A stretch of 22,937 nt of DNA from Pelomonas sp966111775 (GCA_966111775.1 CBHWBD010000070.1:1-22937), one strand, 5' to 3'; counted from the stretch's first letter, positions 8,449 through 17,110 are shown. The notes: generated by a model from the letters alone, not told the origin. A program made the numbers and translations.

Positions 8449-9180
8449 TCAGCTCACCGCGGGCACGAAGAGATAGCCGGCACCGCGCACGGCCTTGATC
8501 ACCTGCGGCTCTTCGGCGCTGTCGCCCAGCTTCTTGCGCAGCCGGCCGATCAGCACGTCGATGGTGCGGTCGAAAGGGGCGGCCTCGCGGCCGCGTGTCT
8601 GCTCGAGCAGGAAGTCGCGCGACAGCACCCGGCCCGGATGGCGGGCCAGCACCTGCAGCAGGTCGAACTCGCCCGTCGTCAGCACCACCTCGCTGCCGGC
8701 CGGATCGACGAGGCGGCGCGCGGCGGTGTCCAGGGACCAGCCGGCAAAACGCAGCTGGACGCGCTCCACGGCGGGCGCGGGTTGAGCCAGCGGGGCGGGG
8801 GCGGTTTCGGCGGGCATGATGCGGCGCAGCACCGCCTTGATGCGGGCCAGCAGCTCGCGCAGGTCGAAGGGCTTGGTCACATAGTCGTCCGCGCCCACTT
8901 CCAGGCCGACGACCTTGTCGATGGCGTCGCCGCGACCGGTCACGATGACGAGGCCGCAGCGCCAGTGCTCGCGCAGCTGGCGGGCGATGACGAAGCCGTC
9001 CTCGCCCGGCAGGCCGAGATCCAGCAGCACCAGCTGGGGCGGGTCGCTGGCCATCAGCTCCAGCAGCGAACGGCCGCTGTGCAACTGGCTGACCCGAAAG
9101 CCCTGGGCCTGAAGGTAGGTGGCCAGCAGCAGGGTGATGTCGAGTTCGTCGTCGAGGACGGCAACGTGGGGCAGGCTCAT
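8449..9180 (-). CDS. OmpR/PhoB-family response regulator
   Basis: 243 residues: a receiver domain (4-118) and an OmpR-type winged helix (about 141-240), joined by an Ala-Pro-rich linker. The acidic pair is D10-D11, the phosphorylation site D54 in VLLDLGLPG, and T81 and K103 complete the switch. The DNA-binding part has LTTGEFDLLQVLARHPGRV and the C-terminal VRGAGYLF hairpin. DRTIDVLIGRLRKKLGD is the recognition helix region. I prefer ATG 9180; an in-frame GTG at 9192 would add four residues, and neither has a good ribosome binding site. It is the first gene of an operon with the hybrid kinase, its likely partner. Targets cannot be read from the sequence. Confidence 0.95.
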   Translation of the reverse strand: MSLPHVAVLDDELDITLLLATYLQAQGFRVSQLHSGRSLLELMASDPPQLVLLDLGLPGEDGFVIARQLREHWRCGLVIVTGRGDAIDKVVGLEVGADDYVTKPFDLRELLARIKAVLRRIMPAETAPAPLAQPAPAVERVQLRFAGWSLDTAARRLVDPAGSEVVLTTGEFDLLQVLARHPGRVLSRDFLLEQTRGREAAPFDRTIDVLIGRLRKKLGDSAEEPQVIKAVRGAGYLFVPAVS

Positions 9181-9286
9181 GGCGGCAGCCACTTTAACTG
9201 CCTGTCTGGGCGTCTAGAACCAGGGGAGTGGCAAGCGCCGGCGGGCCCGGTAAGGTCGGCGCTCACAGCCCGGATGGAGTTCCCTG

Positions 9287-11008
9287 ATGAAGATGCTGGA
9301 ATCGCGTTCCTTGTTGATGACGGCCGCCCTGCTCGCGGCGGGCCTCGCCCAGGCGGCCTCGCAGGCCCCGGTGGCGGCCGAGAACGGCATGGTGGTCACG
9401 GCCCAGCATCTGGCCACGCGGGTCGGCGTGGACGTGCTGAAGGACGGCGGCAATGCGGTGGATGCCGCCGTGGCCGTGGGTTATGCGCTGGCGGTGGTCT
9501 ACCCCGCGGCCGGCAACCTGGGCGGCGGCGGCTTCATGACCATCCAGCTGGCCGATGGCCGCAAGACCTTCCTCGACTTCCGCGAGAAGGCGCCGCTGGC
9601 CGCCACGGCCAATATGTACCTCGACAAGGACGGCAACGTCATCAAGGGCCTGAGCACCCAGGGCCATCTCGCCGTCGGCGTGCCCGGCAGCGTGTCGGGC
9701 CTGGAATACGCGCTGGCCAAGTACGGCAGCATGAAGCGCGCCGCCGTCATCGCGCCGGCCATCCACTACGCCGAGAAAGGCTTCGTGCTGGACCAGGGCG
9801 ACATCGACATGCTGCACACGGCTACCGACGACTTCCGCAAGGACCCGGCGACGGCGGCCATCTTCCTCAACAAGGGCGAGCCCTTCCAGGTCGGCCAGAC
9901 CCTGGTGCAGAAGGACCTGGCGACGACGCTGAAGGCCATTCGCGACCAGGGCGAGGCAGGTTTCTACAAGGGTCCGGTGGCGGCGGCCCTCGTCGCGTCC
10001 AGCCAGGCGGGCAAGGGCATCCTGGCCCCCGCTGACCTCGACCAGTACAAGACCCGCGAACTGCCGCCGGTGGAATGCGACTACCGCGGCTATCACGTGG
10101 TCTCGGCGCCGCCGCCGAGTTCGGGCGGCGTCATCATCTGCGAGATCCTCAACATCCTCGAGGGCTACCCGCTCAAGGAGCTGGGCTTCCGCTCGGCCCA
10201 GGCGGTGCACTACCAGATCGAGGCCATGCGCCACGCCTATGTGGACCGCAACAGCTATCTGGGCGACCCCGACTTCATCAAGAACCCGCTGGACCGCTTG
10301 CTCAGCAAGGACTACGCGGCCCAGCTGCGCGCCGTCATAGCCCCGGGCAAGGCCGGTGTCCCCAAGGACATCAAGCCCGGCGTGTCGCCGCACGAGGGCA
10401 GCAACACGACGCACTACTCCATCGTCGACAAATGGGGCAATGCCGTGTCGGTGACCTACACGCTGAACGACTGGTTCGGCGCCCGCGTGACCGCGGCCAA
10501 GACCGGCGTGCTGCTGAACGACGAGATGGACGACTTCACCGCCAAGGTCGGCGTGCCCAATCTCTACGGCCTGGTGCAGGGTGAGGCCAACAGGATCGAA
10601 CCGGCCAAGCGGCCGCTGTCGTCCATGAGCCCCACCATCGTCACCAAGGACGGCAAGACGGTCATGGTGGTGGGCACGCCAGGCGGCAGCCGCATCATTA
10701 CGGCGGTGCTGCACACCCTGATCAACGTCATCGACTACGGCATGGACATCCAGGAGGCGACCGACGCGCCGCGCTTCCACCAGCAATGGCTGCCCGAGGC
10801 GACCAACCTCGAGGTGAATGCGCTGTCGCCCGACACGCGCAAGATCCTCGAGGGCTGGGGCCAGAAGTTCGCCGACCCGCAGCCGGCCAACCACCTCGCC
10901 AGCATCCTCGTCGGCGCGCCCAGGCTGGGCGGCAAGCCGGTCGGCAAGAACCGCTACTACGGCGCCAACGACCCACGCCGCAACAGCGGCCTGGCGCTCG
11001 GCTACTGA
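9287..11008 (+). CDS. ggt: Gamma-glutamyltransferase (glutathione hydrolase), periplasmic
   Basis: 573-residue precursor that cleaves the gamma-glutamyl bond of glutathione and related peptides, transferring the group to water or an amino acid. A signal peptide ends near AQA (21-23). The proenzyme cleaves itself before T374 in GSNTTHYSIVD, which becomes the N-terminal nucleophile of the small subunit. Matching active-site residues are R99 in FLDFREKAP, D416 in NDEMDDF, the serines in RPLSSMSP (442-449) and GTPGGSR (463-469). Length equals that of the E. coli enzyme. The ATG at 9287 follows GGAG by 7 bases. It is divergent from the two-component operon across a 106-bp gap that shows a 7-bp inverted repeat (9234-9263) but no clear promoter. 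Likely use is periplasmic glutathione salvage. Confidence 0.96.
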   Translation: MKMLESRSLLMTAALLAAGLAQAASQAPVAAENGMVVTAQHLATRVGVDVLKDGGNAVDAAVAVGYALAVVYPAAGNLGGGGFMTIQLADGRKTFLDFREKAPLAATANMYLDKDGNVIKGLSTQGHLAVGVPGSVSGLEYALAKYGSMKRAAVIAPAIHYAEKGFVLDQGDIDMLHTATDDFRKDPATAAIFLNKGEPFQVGQTLVQKDLATTLKAIRDQGEAGFYKGPVAAALVASSQAGKGILAPADLDQYKTRELPPVECDYRGYHVVSAPPPSSGGVIICEILNILEGYPLKELGFRSAQAVHYQIEAMRHAYVDRNSYLGDPDFIKNPLDRLLSKDYAAQLRAVIAPGKAGVPKDIKPGVSPHEGSNTTHYSIVDKWGNAVSVTYTLNDWFGARVTAAKTGVLLNDEMDDFTAKVGVPNLYGLVQGEANRIEPAKRPLSSMSPTIVTKDGKTVMVVGTPGGSRIITAVLHTLINVIDYGMDIQEATDAPRFHQQWLPEATNLEVNALSPDTRKILEGWGQKFADPQPANHLASILVGAPRLGGKPVGKNRYYGANDPRRNSGLALGY

Positions 11009-11069
11009 GCTTCGTCATCGATTTGACACAGCATCGCGGGAGCATTCAGCCCTTTTGACTGGGGCTCGC

Positions 11070-11549
11070 ATGCGACTGCCTTCCCTGCTGATCGCCGGTG
11101 CGTTGAGCCTGCTGCCGCTGATGGCGCAGGCCGCGCCGGTCGAGCTGGCCTTCTCCGATTTCTTCAAGCAGCCCATCGGCCCGCGCGGGCTGGAGGCTTC
11201 GGCCCAGCTGAAGGCCGCCGTCGGCCACGAGGTGCGCCTGGTGGGCTTCATGGTGCAGCGCGAACAGCCCCAGGCCGGCAGCTTCTTTCTGACGCCGCGC
11301 CCGGTCTCCATGGCCGAGCATGCCGATGGCGACGCCGACGACCTGCCCGCGGCCACCGTCACCGTGCTGCTGCCCGACGGCCAGCGGGACCGCTTCATCG
11401 CCCACCGGGCCGGGCCCATCGCGCTGACCGGCCGCCTCGAATACGGCCCGGCCGAAGACGAGACCGGCCGCGTGTCCTGGCTGCGCCTGCACATCGCCCC
11501 CGACGCCCTGGCCGCCCAGGCCACGGCCGCGGCTCCCCATTCGCACTGA
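11070..11549 (+). CDS. Small exported protein of unknown function
   Basis: 159 residues with a clear signal peptide (MRLPSLLIAGALSLLPL) cleaved near AQA at 19-21. The mature part is probably all-beta: a central VGHEVRLVGFMVQRE (51-65) and FFLTPRPV (72-79) recall the small beta-barrel pattern of DUF3299-like exported proteins, but the cysteine and proline cluster of that family is missing, so I do not assign it. It ends in a short Ala-rich tail with HSH. I chose ATG 11070 because the signal peptide begins there; the ribosome binding site is weak. It lies 10 bp before the alkaline phosphatase gene and is surely co-transcribed with it. A TTGACA at 11023-11028 may be a -35 box, but I see no matching -10. 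Confidence 0.8.
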   Translation: MRLPSLLIAGALSLLPLMAQAAPVELAFSDFFKQPIGPRGLEASAQLKAAVGHEVRLVGFMVQREQPQAGSFFLTPRPVSMAEHADGDADDLPAATVTVLLPDGQRDRFIAHRAGPIALTGRLEYGPAEDETGRVSWLRLHIAPDALAAQATAAAPHSH

Positions 11550-11559
11550 GCTTTCCACG

Positions 11560-13584
11560 ATGAAAACCCAAGCCTTCTTCCTCGCCGCGTTCGCCGCCGG
11601 CTCGGCCGTCGCCGCGCCCATCGTCACCCGCCTGACGCCGCCCAGCGAACTCTTTTCCAGCGGCCGCGCCGACCCCGTCATCGCCCGCTTCCTGCCCGGC
11701 CAGCGCTTCGACCTGCAGGCCACCGTCAAGCCCGACGCCGGCCAGAAGATCAGCGCCGCGCGCTATTTCATCGATGGCAAGCCGGTGGCGGCCACCGTCG
11801 CGCTGCGCGACTGCGCCAGCGGCTGCGTGAAGGGCCTGGCGGCCGAGACGGCCATCGCCACCGTGCGCGCGGTCAGCAGCGACATGGCCGGCAAGCATGA
11901 GTTCAGCGTCGAGGCGACGCAGGCCGACGGCCAGAAGGTCACGGCACGAGGCAACTTCGAGGTCGTGCCCTTCACCGCGGCCATGGGCCCCAAGGTCAGG
12001 AACATCATCATCCTGCTCGGCGACGGCATGGGTGCCTCGCAGCGCACCGCCGCGCGCATCGTGCACGGCTATGCACAAGGCAAGGCCTTGCACCCCCTGG
12101 CCATGGACAGCTTCACCGCGACGGCCCTGGTCAAGACCTCGTCGCTGAACTCCATCGTGACGGACTCGTCGCCGGGCATGACGAGCTATGTCAGCGGCAA
12201 CAAGAACAACAACAACGAGGAAGGCGTCTTCCCCGACGATACGGTCGACGCCTTCGACAACCCGCGCGTCGAATACCTCAGTGAGTACCTGCACCGCACC
12301 CAGGGCAAGCAGCTGGGCGTCGTCACGACGGCCGACGTCTTCGACGCCACGCCCGCCGGCAATGCCGTGCATACCAGCAACCGCGGCGCCGGCACCGGCA
12401 TCGTCGACCAGTTCTTCGACGACCGCAGCCACACCGGCCTCACCGTGCTGATGGGCGGCGGCCGCAAGTGGTTCCTGCCGGCCGGCACGCCGGGTTCGGC
12501 GCGCACCGACACCAGCGACTACGCCTTCTCGGCGACCGACGCCCACACGGCCGAGATCGTCAAGCGCTGGGGCGTGGCCGCTGGCGCCATGGACAAGGGC
12601 CGCGATCTGATCCAGGACTTCCAGGGCGCCGGCTTCAGCTACGCCGCCACCAAGACCGACCTCGACAAGGCCGACGCCGCCAAGCCCCTGCTCGGCCTGT
12701 TCGCCTTCTCCAACATGAACGTGGCCCTGGACAAGATCAGCGGCCGCCGCGGCACCGACAAGAACGGCCTGCAGGGCGGCAGCGTCGTCGAGGACTTCGG
12801 CCTGCCCGACCAGCCCATGCTGGACGAGATGGCCGCCAAGGCCATCGCCGTGCTCAAGCATTCGCCCAAGGGCTTTGTGCTGATGATCGAAGGCGCGTCC
12901 ATCGACAAGCAGGCCCACAACATGGACACCGAGCGCTGGATGCTGGACACGCTGGAGTTTGACCGGGCGGTGCGCGTGGCCCAGGACTTTGCGGCCGAGC
13001 AGGGCGATACCCTCGTCATCGTGACGGCCGACCATGAATGCTCGGGCGCGGCGCTGATCGGCGGCTCGGTGCTGACCGACGCCAAGCTCATCGAGCAGGC
13101 GGGCAAGAAGGGTGTGGCCAATCTGCGCAACGCCGTCGTCGGCACCTACGAGAAGGCCGGCTTCCCGCACTACAAGATCGCGGCCGACGGCTACCCCGAG
13201 ACGACCGACATCGACTTCCGCCTTCTGGTGGGCTACGGCGCCAACGCCGACCGCTACGAAGACTGGCGCACCAAGAAGACGCCGCAGCGCGACGTGCAGC
13301 AGCCCTTCGCCGCCGACGCCCCGCTGAAGTGGTATCCGGCCAATGCCCAGGAGCGCGACGACGCGCTGGGCGACTACCTCGTCACCGGCCAGGTGCCCGG
13401 CGAGTCGGCCGTGCACACGGCCACCGACGTGCCGCTGTCGGCCTACGGCCCCGGCGCCCTGGCCTTCACCGGCGTCATCGACAACACCGACGTCTTCTTC
13501 AAGCTGGCCCAGGCCGCCGTGAAGGGCGTTGTCGCGCCGGCTGATACTTCGGGCTCCAAGAAGCCGCCCAAGCCCAAGCGTTGA
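11560..13584 (+). CDS. Large exported alkaline phosphatase (PhoA superfamily)
   Basis: 674 residues, about 200 more than E. coli PhoA. It hydrolyses phosphomonoesters in the periplasm or outside the cell. A signal peptide (1-19) precedes an extra beta-rich N-terminal domain (about 20-138), followed by the catalytic fold. All main metal and catalytic residues can be mapped: D155 in LLGDGMG, nucleophile S203 in VTDSSPGMTS, E444, D449 and H453 in IEGASIDKQAH, D491 and H492 in VTADHECSG, and H619 in SAVHTATDVP. A polar insertion NKNNNNEE (214-221) follows the nucleophile loop. The tail is Lys-Pro-rich (KKPPKPKR). It is preceded 10 bp upstream by a small exported protein, and its TGA overlaps the TTG start of the next gene. 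No Pho box is evident to me upstream. Confidence 0.95.
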   Translation: MKTQAFFLAAFAAGSAVAAPIVTRLTPPSELFSSGRADPVIARFLPGQRFDLQATVKPDAGQKISAARYFIDGKPVAATVALRDCASGCVKGLAAETAIATVRAVSSDMAGKHEFSVEATQADGQKVTARGNFEVVPFTAAMGPKVRNIIILLGDGMGASQRTAARIVHGYAQGKALHPLAMDSFTATALVKTSSLNSIVTDSSPGMTSYVSGNKNNNNEEGVFPDDTVDAFDNPRVEYLSEYLHRTQGKQLGVVTTADVFDATPAGNAVHTSNRGAGTGIVDQFFDDRSHTGLTVLMGGGRKWFLPAGTPGSARTDTSDYAFSATDAHTAEIVKRWGVAAGAMDKGRDLIQDFQGAGFSYAATKTDLDKADAAKPLLGLFAFSNMNVALDKISGRRGTDKNGLQGGSVVEDFGLPDQPMLDEMAAKAIAVLKHSPKGFVLMIEGASIDKQAHNMDTERWMLDTLEFDRAVRVAQDFAAEQGDTLVIVTADHECSGAALIGGSVLTDAKLIEQAGKKGVANLRNAVVGTYEKAGFPHYKIAADGYPETTDIDFRLLVGYGANADRYEDWRTKKTPQRDVQQPFAADAPLKWYPANAQERDDALGDYLVTGQVPGESAVHTATDVPLSAYGPGALAFTGVIDNTDVFFKLAQAAVKGVVAPADTSGSKKPPKPKR

Positions 13585-14171
13585 ACCCCACCGACACCCC
13601 GCCTCCCGTGCGCCGACCCTGGCGCCGGCTGGCGCTGGTGTTGCTGCTGCTGGCGGCGCTGTGGGCGGTGTTCGAGTTCACCGGCCTGCGTGCCCGCATC
13701 AACCCCCAGGCCCTGCGCGAGGGCTTCGCCGAACACCGCTTCTGGGGCTTCGTCGCCTTCACGGCGCTGTTCGCCCTGGGCAATCTGATCCAGCTGCCGG
13801 GCTGGATCTTTCTCGCCTCGGCCGTGCTGGCCCTGGGCCCGCTGTGGGGCGGGCTGGCCACCTTCGTCGCGGCGCTGATCTCCTGCGCCGCCACCTTCTT
13901 CATCGTGCGCGCCTTCGGCGCGAATGCGCTGCGAGAGCTGCCGGGACCGTTGGCGCGGCGCCTGTTCGCGCGGCTGGACGCGCATCCAATCCGCAGCGTC
14001 GCCCTGCTGCGTCTGATCTTCCAGACCGTGCCGGCGCTGAACTACGCCCTGGCCCTGTCCGGCCTGCGCTTTCGCGACTACATGCTGGGCACGCTGATCG
14101 GCCTGCCCCTGCCCCTCTTCGTCTACGCGACCTTCTTCGACACCCTCGCGGCCTGGATGGGCTGGCATTGA
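13581..14171 (+). CDS. TVP38/TMEM64 (VTT-domain, DedA-like) membrane protein
   Basis: 196-residue inner-membrane protein. A first helix (about 17-33) is followed by the VTT core: FALGNLIQLPGWIFLASAVLALGPLWGG carries the conserved re-entrant LPG segment, and a later FRDYMLGTLIGLPLPLFVY is the other family signature. Related proteins are undecaprenyl-phosphate or phospholipid flippases, but this one's role is not known. The first possible start is TTG 13581, which overlaps the phosphatase stop as TTGA; the next in-frame start is GTG 13608. I favour TTG because of the overlap, though there is no good ribosome binding site. It is part of the phosphatase operon, and a role in lipid phosphate handling would suit that neighbour but is inference. 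Confidence 0.85.
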   Translation: MNPTDTPPPVRRPWRRLALVLLLLAALWAVFEFTGLRARINPQALREGFAEHRFWGFVAFTALFALGNLIQLPGWIFLASAVLALGPLWGGLATFVAALISCAATFFIVRAFGANALRELPGPLARRLFARLDAHPIRSVALLRLIFQTVPALNYALALSGLRFRDYMLGTLIGLPLPLFVYATFFDTLAAWMGWH

Positions 14172-14215
14172 CCCTGGCCCGGCAAGGTCTGGCCCCCAGC
14201 GGCCATGATGGGCCG

Positions 14216-15355
14216 ATGAGCGCATCCACCACCCGCCAGCTCTGGCTGTTGGCCCTGGCCAATTTCGCCATCGGCATGGGCGCCTTCGTCGTCGTCGGCG
14301 TGCTGTCGCCGGTGGCCCTGGCCTTCGGTGTCGACCGCGCGCAGGCGGGGGCGCTGATGAGTGTCTATGCTGCTACCTATGCCATCGCGTCGCCACTGCT
14401 GATCGCGGGCACGGGCCGGCTGGACCGCAGGCGGCTGATGTCCATCGGCCTGGCGCTGTTCGCCGTCGGTGCCGTGATGGCCGCGCTGGCACCGAGCTTC
14501 GCGCTGCTGCTGGCGGCGCGCGCCCTGATGGCCCTGGGTGGCGGCTTGGTCACGCCGGTGGCGGCCTCGGTCGGGGTGGCCCTGGCGGGGCCGGGCCAGC
14601 AGGGCCGGGCCCTGGCCATCGTCTTTGGCGGACTGACCTTCGCGCAGGTGCTGGGCATCCCGGCCGGCGCCTGGCTGGGCTATGCGCTGGGCTGGCAGGC
14701 GGCCTTCGTCGTGGTGGCCGCGCTGACGGTGGTGGGCCTGCTCGCCATCGCCACGGCCTTGCCGGGCGGCATCGCCGTGCCGGTGGCGAGCCTGGCCAGC
14801 CTGGGCGCCGTGCTGCGCAACGGCCGCCTGATGACCGCCGTCGCTTTCACGGTGCTGTTCATCGGCGGGCTCTACGTCTGCTACACCTTCGTCGCACCGC
14901 TGTGCGAGGCCATCTACGGCCTCAGCCGCGACGGCGTGACCGGCATGCTGCTGCTGTTCGGCCTGGGCGCCGTCGTCGGCAATGCCATGGGCGGGCGGCT
15001 GACCGACCGCATCGGGTCCCGCCGCACGCTGGTGCTGCTCTGTCTGGCGCAAAGCCTGTTGATGCCTGCGCTGACCTTGCCGACCTGGCCGCTGGTCGGG
15101 GTGGGCGTGCTGATGTTCGTCTGGAGCGTGTTCGGCTGGAGCTTCATGGTGCCGCAGCAGGCGCGACTGGCAGCCCTGGACCCGGCGCAGCTGCCCGTGT
15201 TGTTCGCGCTCAACGCGTCGGCCATCTATGTCGGCGCCACGCTCGGCTCGGCCGTCGGCGGCGCGGTGCTCAAGGGCCTGGGCCTGCACATGCTGGGGCC
15301 ATTTGGCGCCGCCCTGGCCCTGCTTGGTCTGGCGTCGTTGGCATTCCGTCGCTGA
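14216..15355 (+). CDS. MFS transporter, DHA1-type (AraJ/sugar-efflux-like)
   Basis: 379-residue major facilitator protein with about 12 hydrophobic segments. Motif A is seen in the first half as GTGRLDRRRL (65-74) and in the second half as GGRLTDRIGSRR (259-270). The LGIPAGAWLGYALGWQ stretch (146-161) is motif C-like and typical of proton-driven efflux proteins of the DHA1 family. The substrate is unknown. ATG 14216 gives a usual short N-terminus (MSASTTRQLWLLALANF); the frame is open upstream but without hydrophobic or family-like content. It follows the VTT gene by 44 bp, so it may belong to that operon. Confidence 0.9.
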   Translation: MSASTTRQLWLLALANFAIGMGAFVVVGVLSPVALAFGVDRAQAGALMSVYAATYAIASPLLIAGTGRLDRRRLMSIGLALFAVGAVMAALAPSFALLLAARALMALGGGLVTPVAASVGVALAGPGQQGRALAIVFGGLTFAQVLGIPAGAWLGYALGWQAAFVVVAALTVVGLLAIATALPGGIAVPVASLASLGAVLRNGRLMTAVAFTVLFIGGLYVCYTFVAPLCEAIYGLSRDGVTGMLLLFGLGAVVGNAMGGRLTDRIGSRRTLVLLCLAQSLLMPALTLPTWPLVGVGVLMFVWSVFGWSFMVPQQARLAALDPAQLPVLFALNASAIYVGATLGSAVGGAVLKGLGLHMLGPFGAALALLGLASLAFRR

Positions 15356-15357
15356 GC

Positions 15358-15387
15358 TTGGACGGCGGCCGAGGCGCACCGGATACT
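15358..15387 (+). promoter_or_regulatory. Possible promoter for the exported methyltransferase gene
   Basis: TTGGAC (15358-15363), an 18-base spacer and GATACT (15382-15387). The -10 box and spacer length are the same as in the GH5 promoter at 4369-4398, though the -35 matches only 3 of 6. The start would fall near 15394, leaving a 20-base leader with AAGGAG. Confidence 0.35.
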
Positions 15388-15413
15388 GTTCTTTCCACAA
15401 GGAGACACCCCTC

Positions 15414-16184
15414 ATGAAGACTTGGCTGATCGCCACTCTCACCCTGGCCGCTGCGGCCGCACAAGCCCAGGGCAGCGACCCGTTGAAGGCTGCCGTCGCC
15501 GCCGACCACCGCCAGGTCGGCAATGTCGCCCGCGACGTCTACCGCCATCCCTACGAGACGCTGAGCTTCTTCGGCATCAAGCCCACCGACACCGTCGTCG
15601 AGCTCGCCCCCGGCGGCGGCTGGTTCACCGAGATCCTGGCGCCCTATCTGCGCGAGGGCGGTCAGCTCTACGCCGCCGACGGCGGCAGCGTGCGCTTCAA
15701 GGCCAAGATGGAGTCCATGGGGGTCTACAGCAAGGTCAAGATCACCAGCTTCGACCCCGCCAAGGGCCAGCTCGACATCGCCCCGCCCGGCAGCGCCGAC
15801 GCGGTGCTGACCTTCCGCAACATCCACAACTGGATGGGCATGGGCGAGGGCAAGGCCCAGTTGGTGTTCGACGCGGCCTTCAAGGCCTTGAAGCCGGGCG
15901 GCGTGCTCGGCGTCGAGGAGCACCGCCTGCCCGCGTCGCGCGCCCAGGACGCCAAGGCACCCAGCGGCTATGTGCAGGAGGCCACCGTCATCAAGTTCGC
16001 CGAGACAGCCGGCTTCAAGCTGGTGGGCAAGAGCGAGGTCAATGCCAATCCCAAGGACACTGCCGATCATCCCGACGGCGTCTGGACCCTGCCGCCGACC
16101 TATGCCCTGAAGGACAAGGACCGCGCCAAATACCAGGCCATCGGCGAGAGCGACCGCATGACGCTGAAGTTCGTCAAGCCTTGA
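15414..16184 (+). CDS. Exported class I SAM-methyltransferase-fold protein (COG4798-like)
   Basis: 256 residues. A signal peptide (MKTWLIATLTLAAAAAQAQ, cut near 18) precedes a Rossmann-like methyltransferase domain. Motif I is VVELAPGGGWFTEIL (62-76). The acidic residue after strand 2 is less clear (YAADGG, 86-91). Strand 4 is ADAVLTFRNIHNW (129-140), followed by LKPGGVLGVEEHR (159-171). The match is to a group of predicted methyltransferases that often carry signal peptides; function is unknown. Since S-adenosylmethionine is made in the cytoplasm, a periplasmic location is odd. The ATG at 15414 follows AAGGAG by 9 bases. Its TGA overlaps the TTG start of the DUF2520 gene. Confidence 0.88.
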   Translation: MKTWLIATLTLAAAAAQAQGSDPLKAAVAADHRQVGNVARDVYRHPYETLSFFGIKPTDTVVELAPGGGWFTEILAPYLREGGQLYAADGGSVRFKAKMESMGVYSKVKITSFDPAKGQLDIAPPGSADAVLTFRNIHNWMGMGEGKAQLVFDAAFKALKPGGVLGVEEHRLPASRAQDAKAPSGYVQEATVIKFAETAGFKLVGKSEVNANPKDTADHPDGVWTLPPTYALKDKDRAKYQAIGESDRMTLKFVKP

Positions 16185-16984
16185 TCCACTCAGTCATCGG
16201 CTACGGTCGTTTGGCGCGGGCGCTGGTGCCGGCCTTGCAAGCGGCCGGACAGCAGGTCGTCGTCGGCCGGCGCTCGCCGGTCGGTGGCGAGCTGGGGCCG
16301 GTGCAGGCTGCTCGGGCGGGGGACTGGGTCTGGCTGACCGTCCCCGACGACCGCATCGCCGCCACGGCGGCCAGCCTGCCCTGGCGGCCGGGCCAGCTGG
16401 CCCTGCATTGCAGCGGCGCGACGCCGCTGTCGGCCTTGAGCCCGGCCCTGGCCGCGGCGGGTTTCCATCCGCTCAAGCTGCTGGCCGGCGACGCGGGCCT
16501 GGCGGGGGTGCATGTCGGCATCGAGGCCGACGCCATCCATGGCCCGGCGTTGGAAGCGCTCGCTCACGCGCTGGGCCTGGTGCCGCTTGAGCTGCCCTCG
16601 CCCATGAGTGCCCGCGCGAGGGCGGCCTATCACGCCGCCGCCAACCTCGCCGCGAGTGGCGTGCTGGCGGTATTGGCCGAAGCCGAATCGCTTTGGGCTA
16701 CCGCCGGCCTGGTGCGGAGCGATGCCCTGGCCGCGCTGGCGCCGCTGACCCGGGGCGCGCTGGACACGGCCCTGGCGCGCGGCCTCTCCGGCGCCGTCTC
16801 GGGCCCGGTCGCGCGGGGCGACACCGGCGTGCTGGGCCGCCATCTGGACGCGCTGGCTGCCGCCGGCCTGGACGCCGATCTGCTGCTGGCCCTGGGCCGG
16901 CGCCAACTCGCCCTGGCCGAACAGGCGGGCCGTCTGGATGCGGCACAGGTCACGGCATTGCGGGGCTTGCTGGCCGGCCCCTGA
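16181..16984 (+). CDS. Rossmann-like and DUF2520-domain protein
   Basis: 267 residues in two domains: an NAD(P)-binding-like Rossmann fold (1-110), starting at SVIGYGRLARALVPAL, and an all-helical DUF2520 domain (about 115-262). Conserved family landmarks are LHCSGATPLSAL (75-86), GFHPLKLL (94-101), YHAAANLAASG (150-160) and SGPVARGDTGVLGRHL (207-222). The layout resembles 6-phosphogluconate or pyrroline-5-carboxylate reductases, but no activity is established for the family. TTG 16181 overlaps the preceding TGA as TTGA; the glycine-rich loop starts only six residues later, so no shorter start is possible. Translation is probably coupled to the methyltransferase gene. The protein itself is cytoplasmic. 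Confidence 0.9.
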   Translation: MIHSVIGYGRLARALVPALQAAGQQVVVGRRSPVGGELGPVQAARAGDWVWLTVPDDRIAATAASLPWRPGQLALHCSGATPLSALSPALAAAGFHPLKLLAGDAGLAGVHVGIEADAIHGPALEALAHALGLVPLELPSPMSARARAAYHAAANLAASGVLAVLAEAESLWATAGLVRSDALAALAPLTRGALDTALARGLSGAVSGPVARGDTGVLGRHLDALAAAGLDADLLLALGRRQLALAEQAGRLDAAQVTALRGLLAGP

Positions 16985-17110
16985 ATACGTTTGCAGTGGG
17001 TGTGACAAAGGCCGCGTTCGGCCGCCGCTCCGGCGCTTGCAGCTTGTAACTGAACTCCTAAACTGCCTGCAGCCCCGTCGTTGTTGTCGGGCGCATTCAG
17101 GGAGTTCCAG

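Noticed and set aside
9234..9263. AGCGCCG/CGGCGCT inverted repeat between the regulator and ggt genes
   Set aside because: A 16-base loop and very GC-rich arms are expected by chance at this base composition; no known operator fits.
8638..10035. Long plus-strand frame spanning the response regulator and the 5' part of ggt
   Set aside because: It crosses two well-supported genes on opposite strands, so it can only be a compositional artefact.
11023..11051. TTGACA before the small exported protein as a full promoter
   Set aside because: No hexamer at a spacing of 16-18 bases resembles a -10 box.
11395..13416. 673-codon open frame antisense to the alkaline phosphatase gene
   Set aside because: It is a GC-driven shadow: the sense frame has all phosphatase motifs, and the antisense product is low-complexity Gly/His/Val/Ala-rich with no recognisable domain.
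17041..17110. Possible flagellar SigmaF (sigma-28) promoter before cheZ (TAAA at 17059)
   Set aside because: The -10 position lacks the GCCGATAA-like sequence, so only a four-base match remains.
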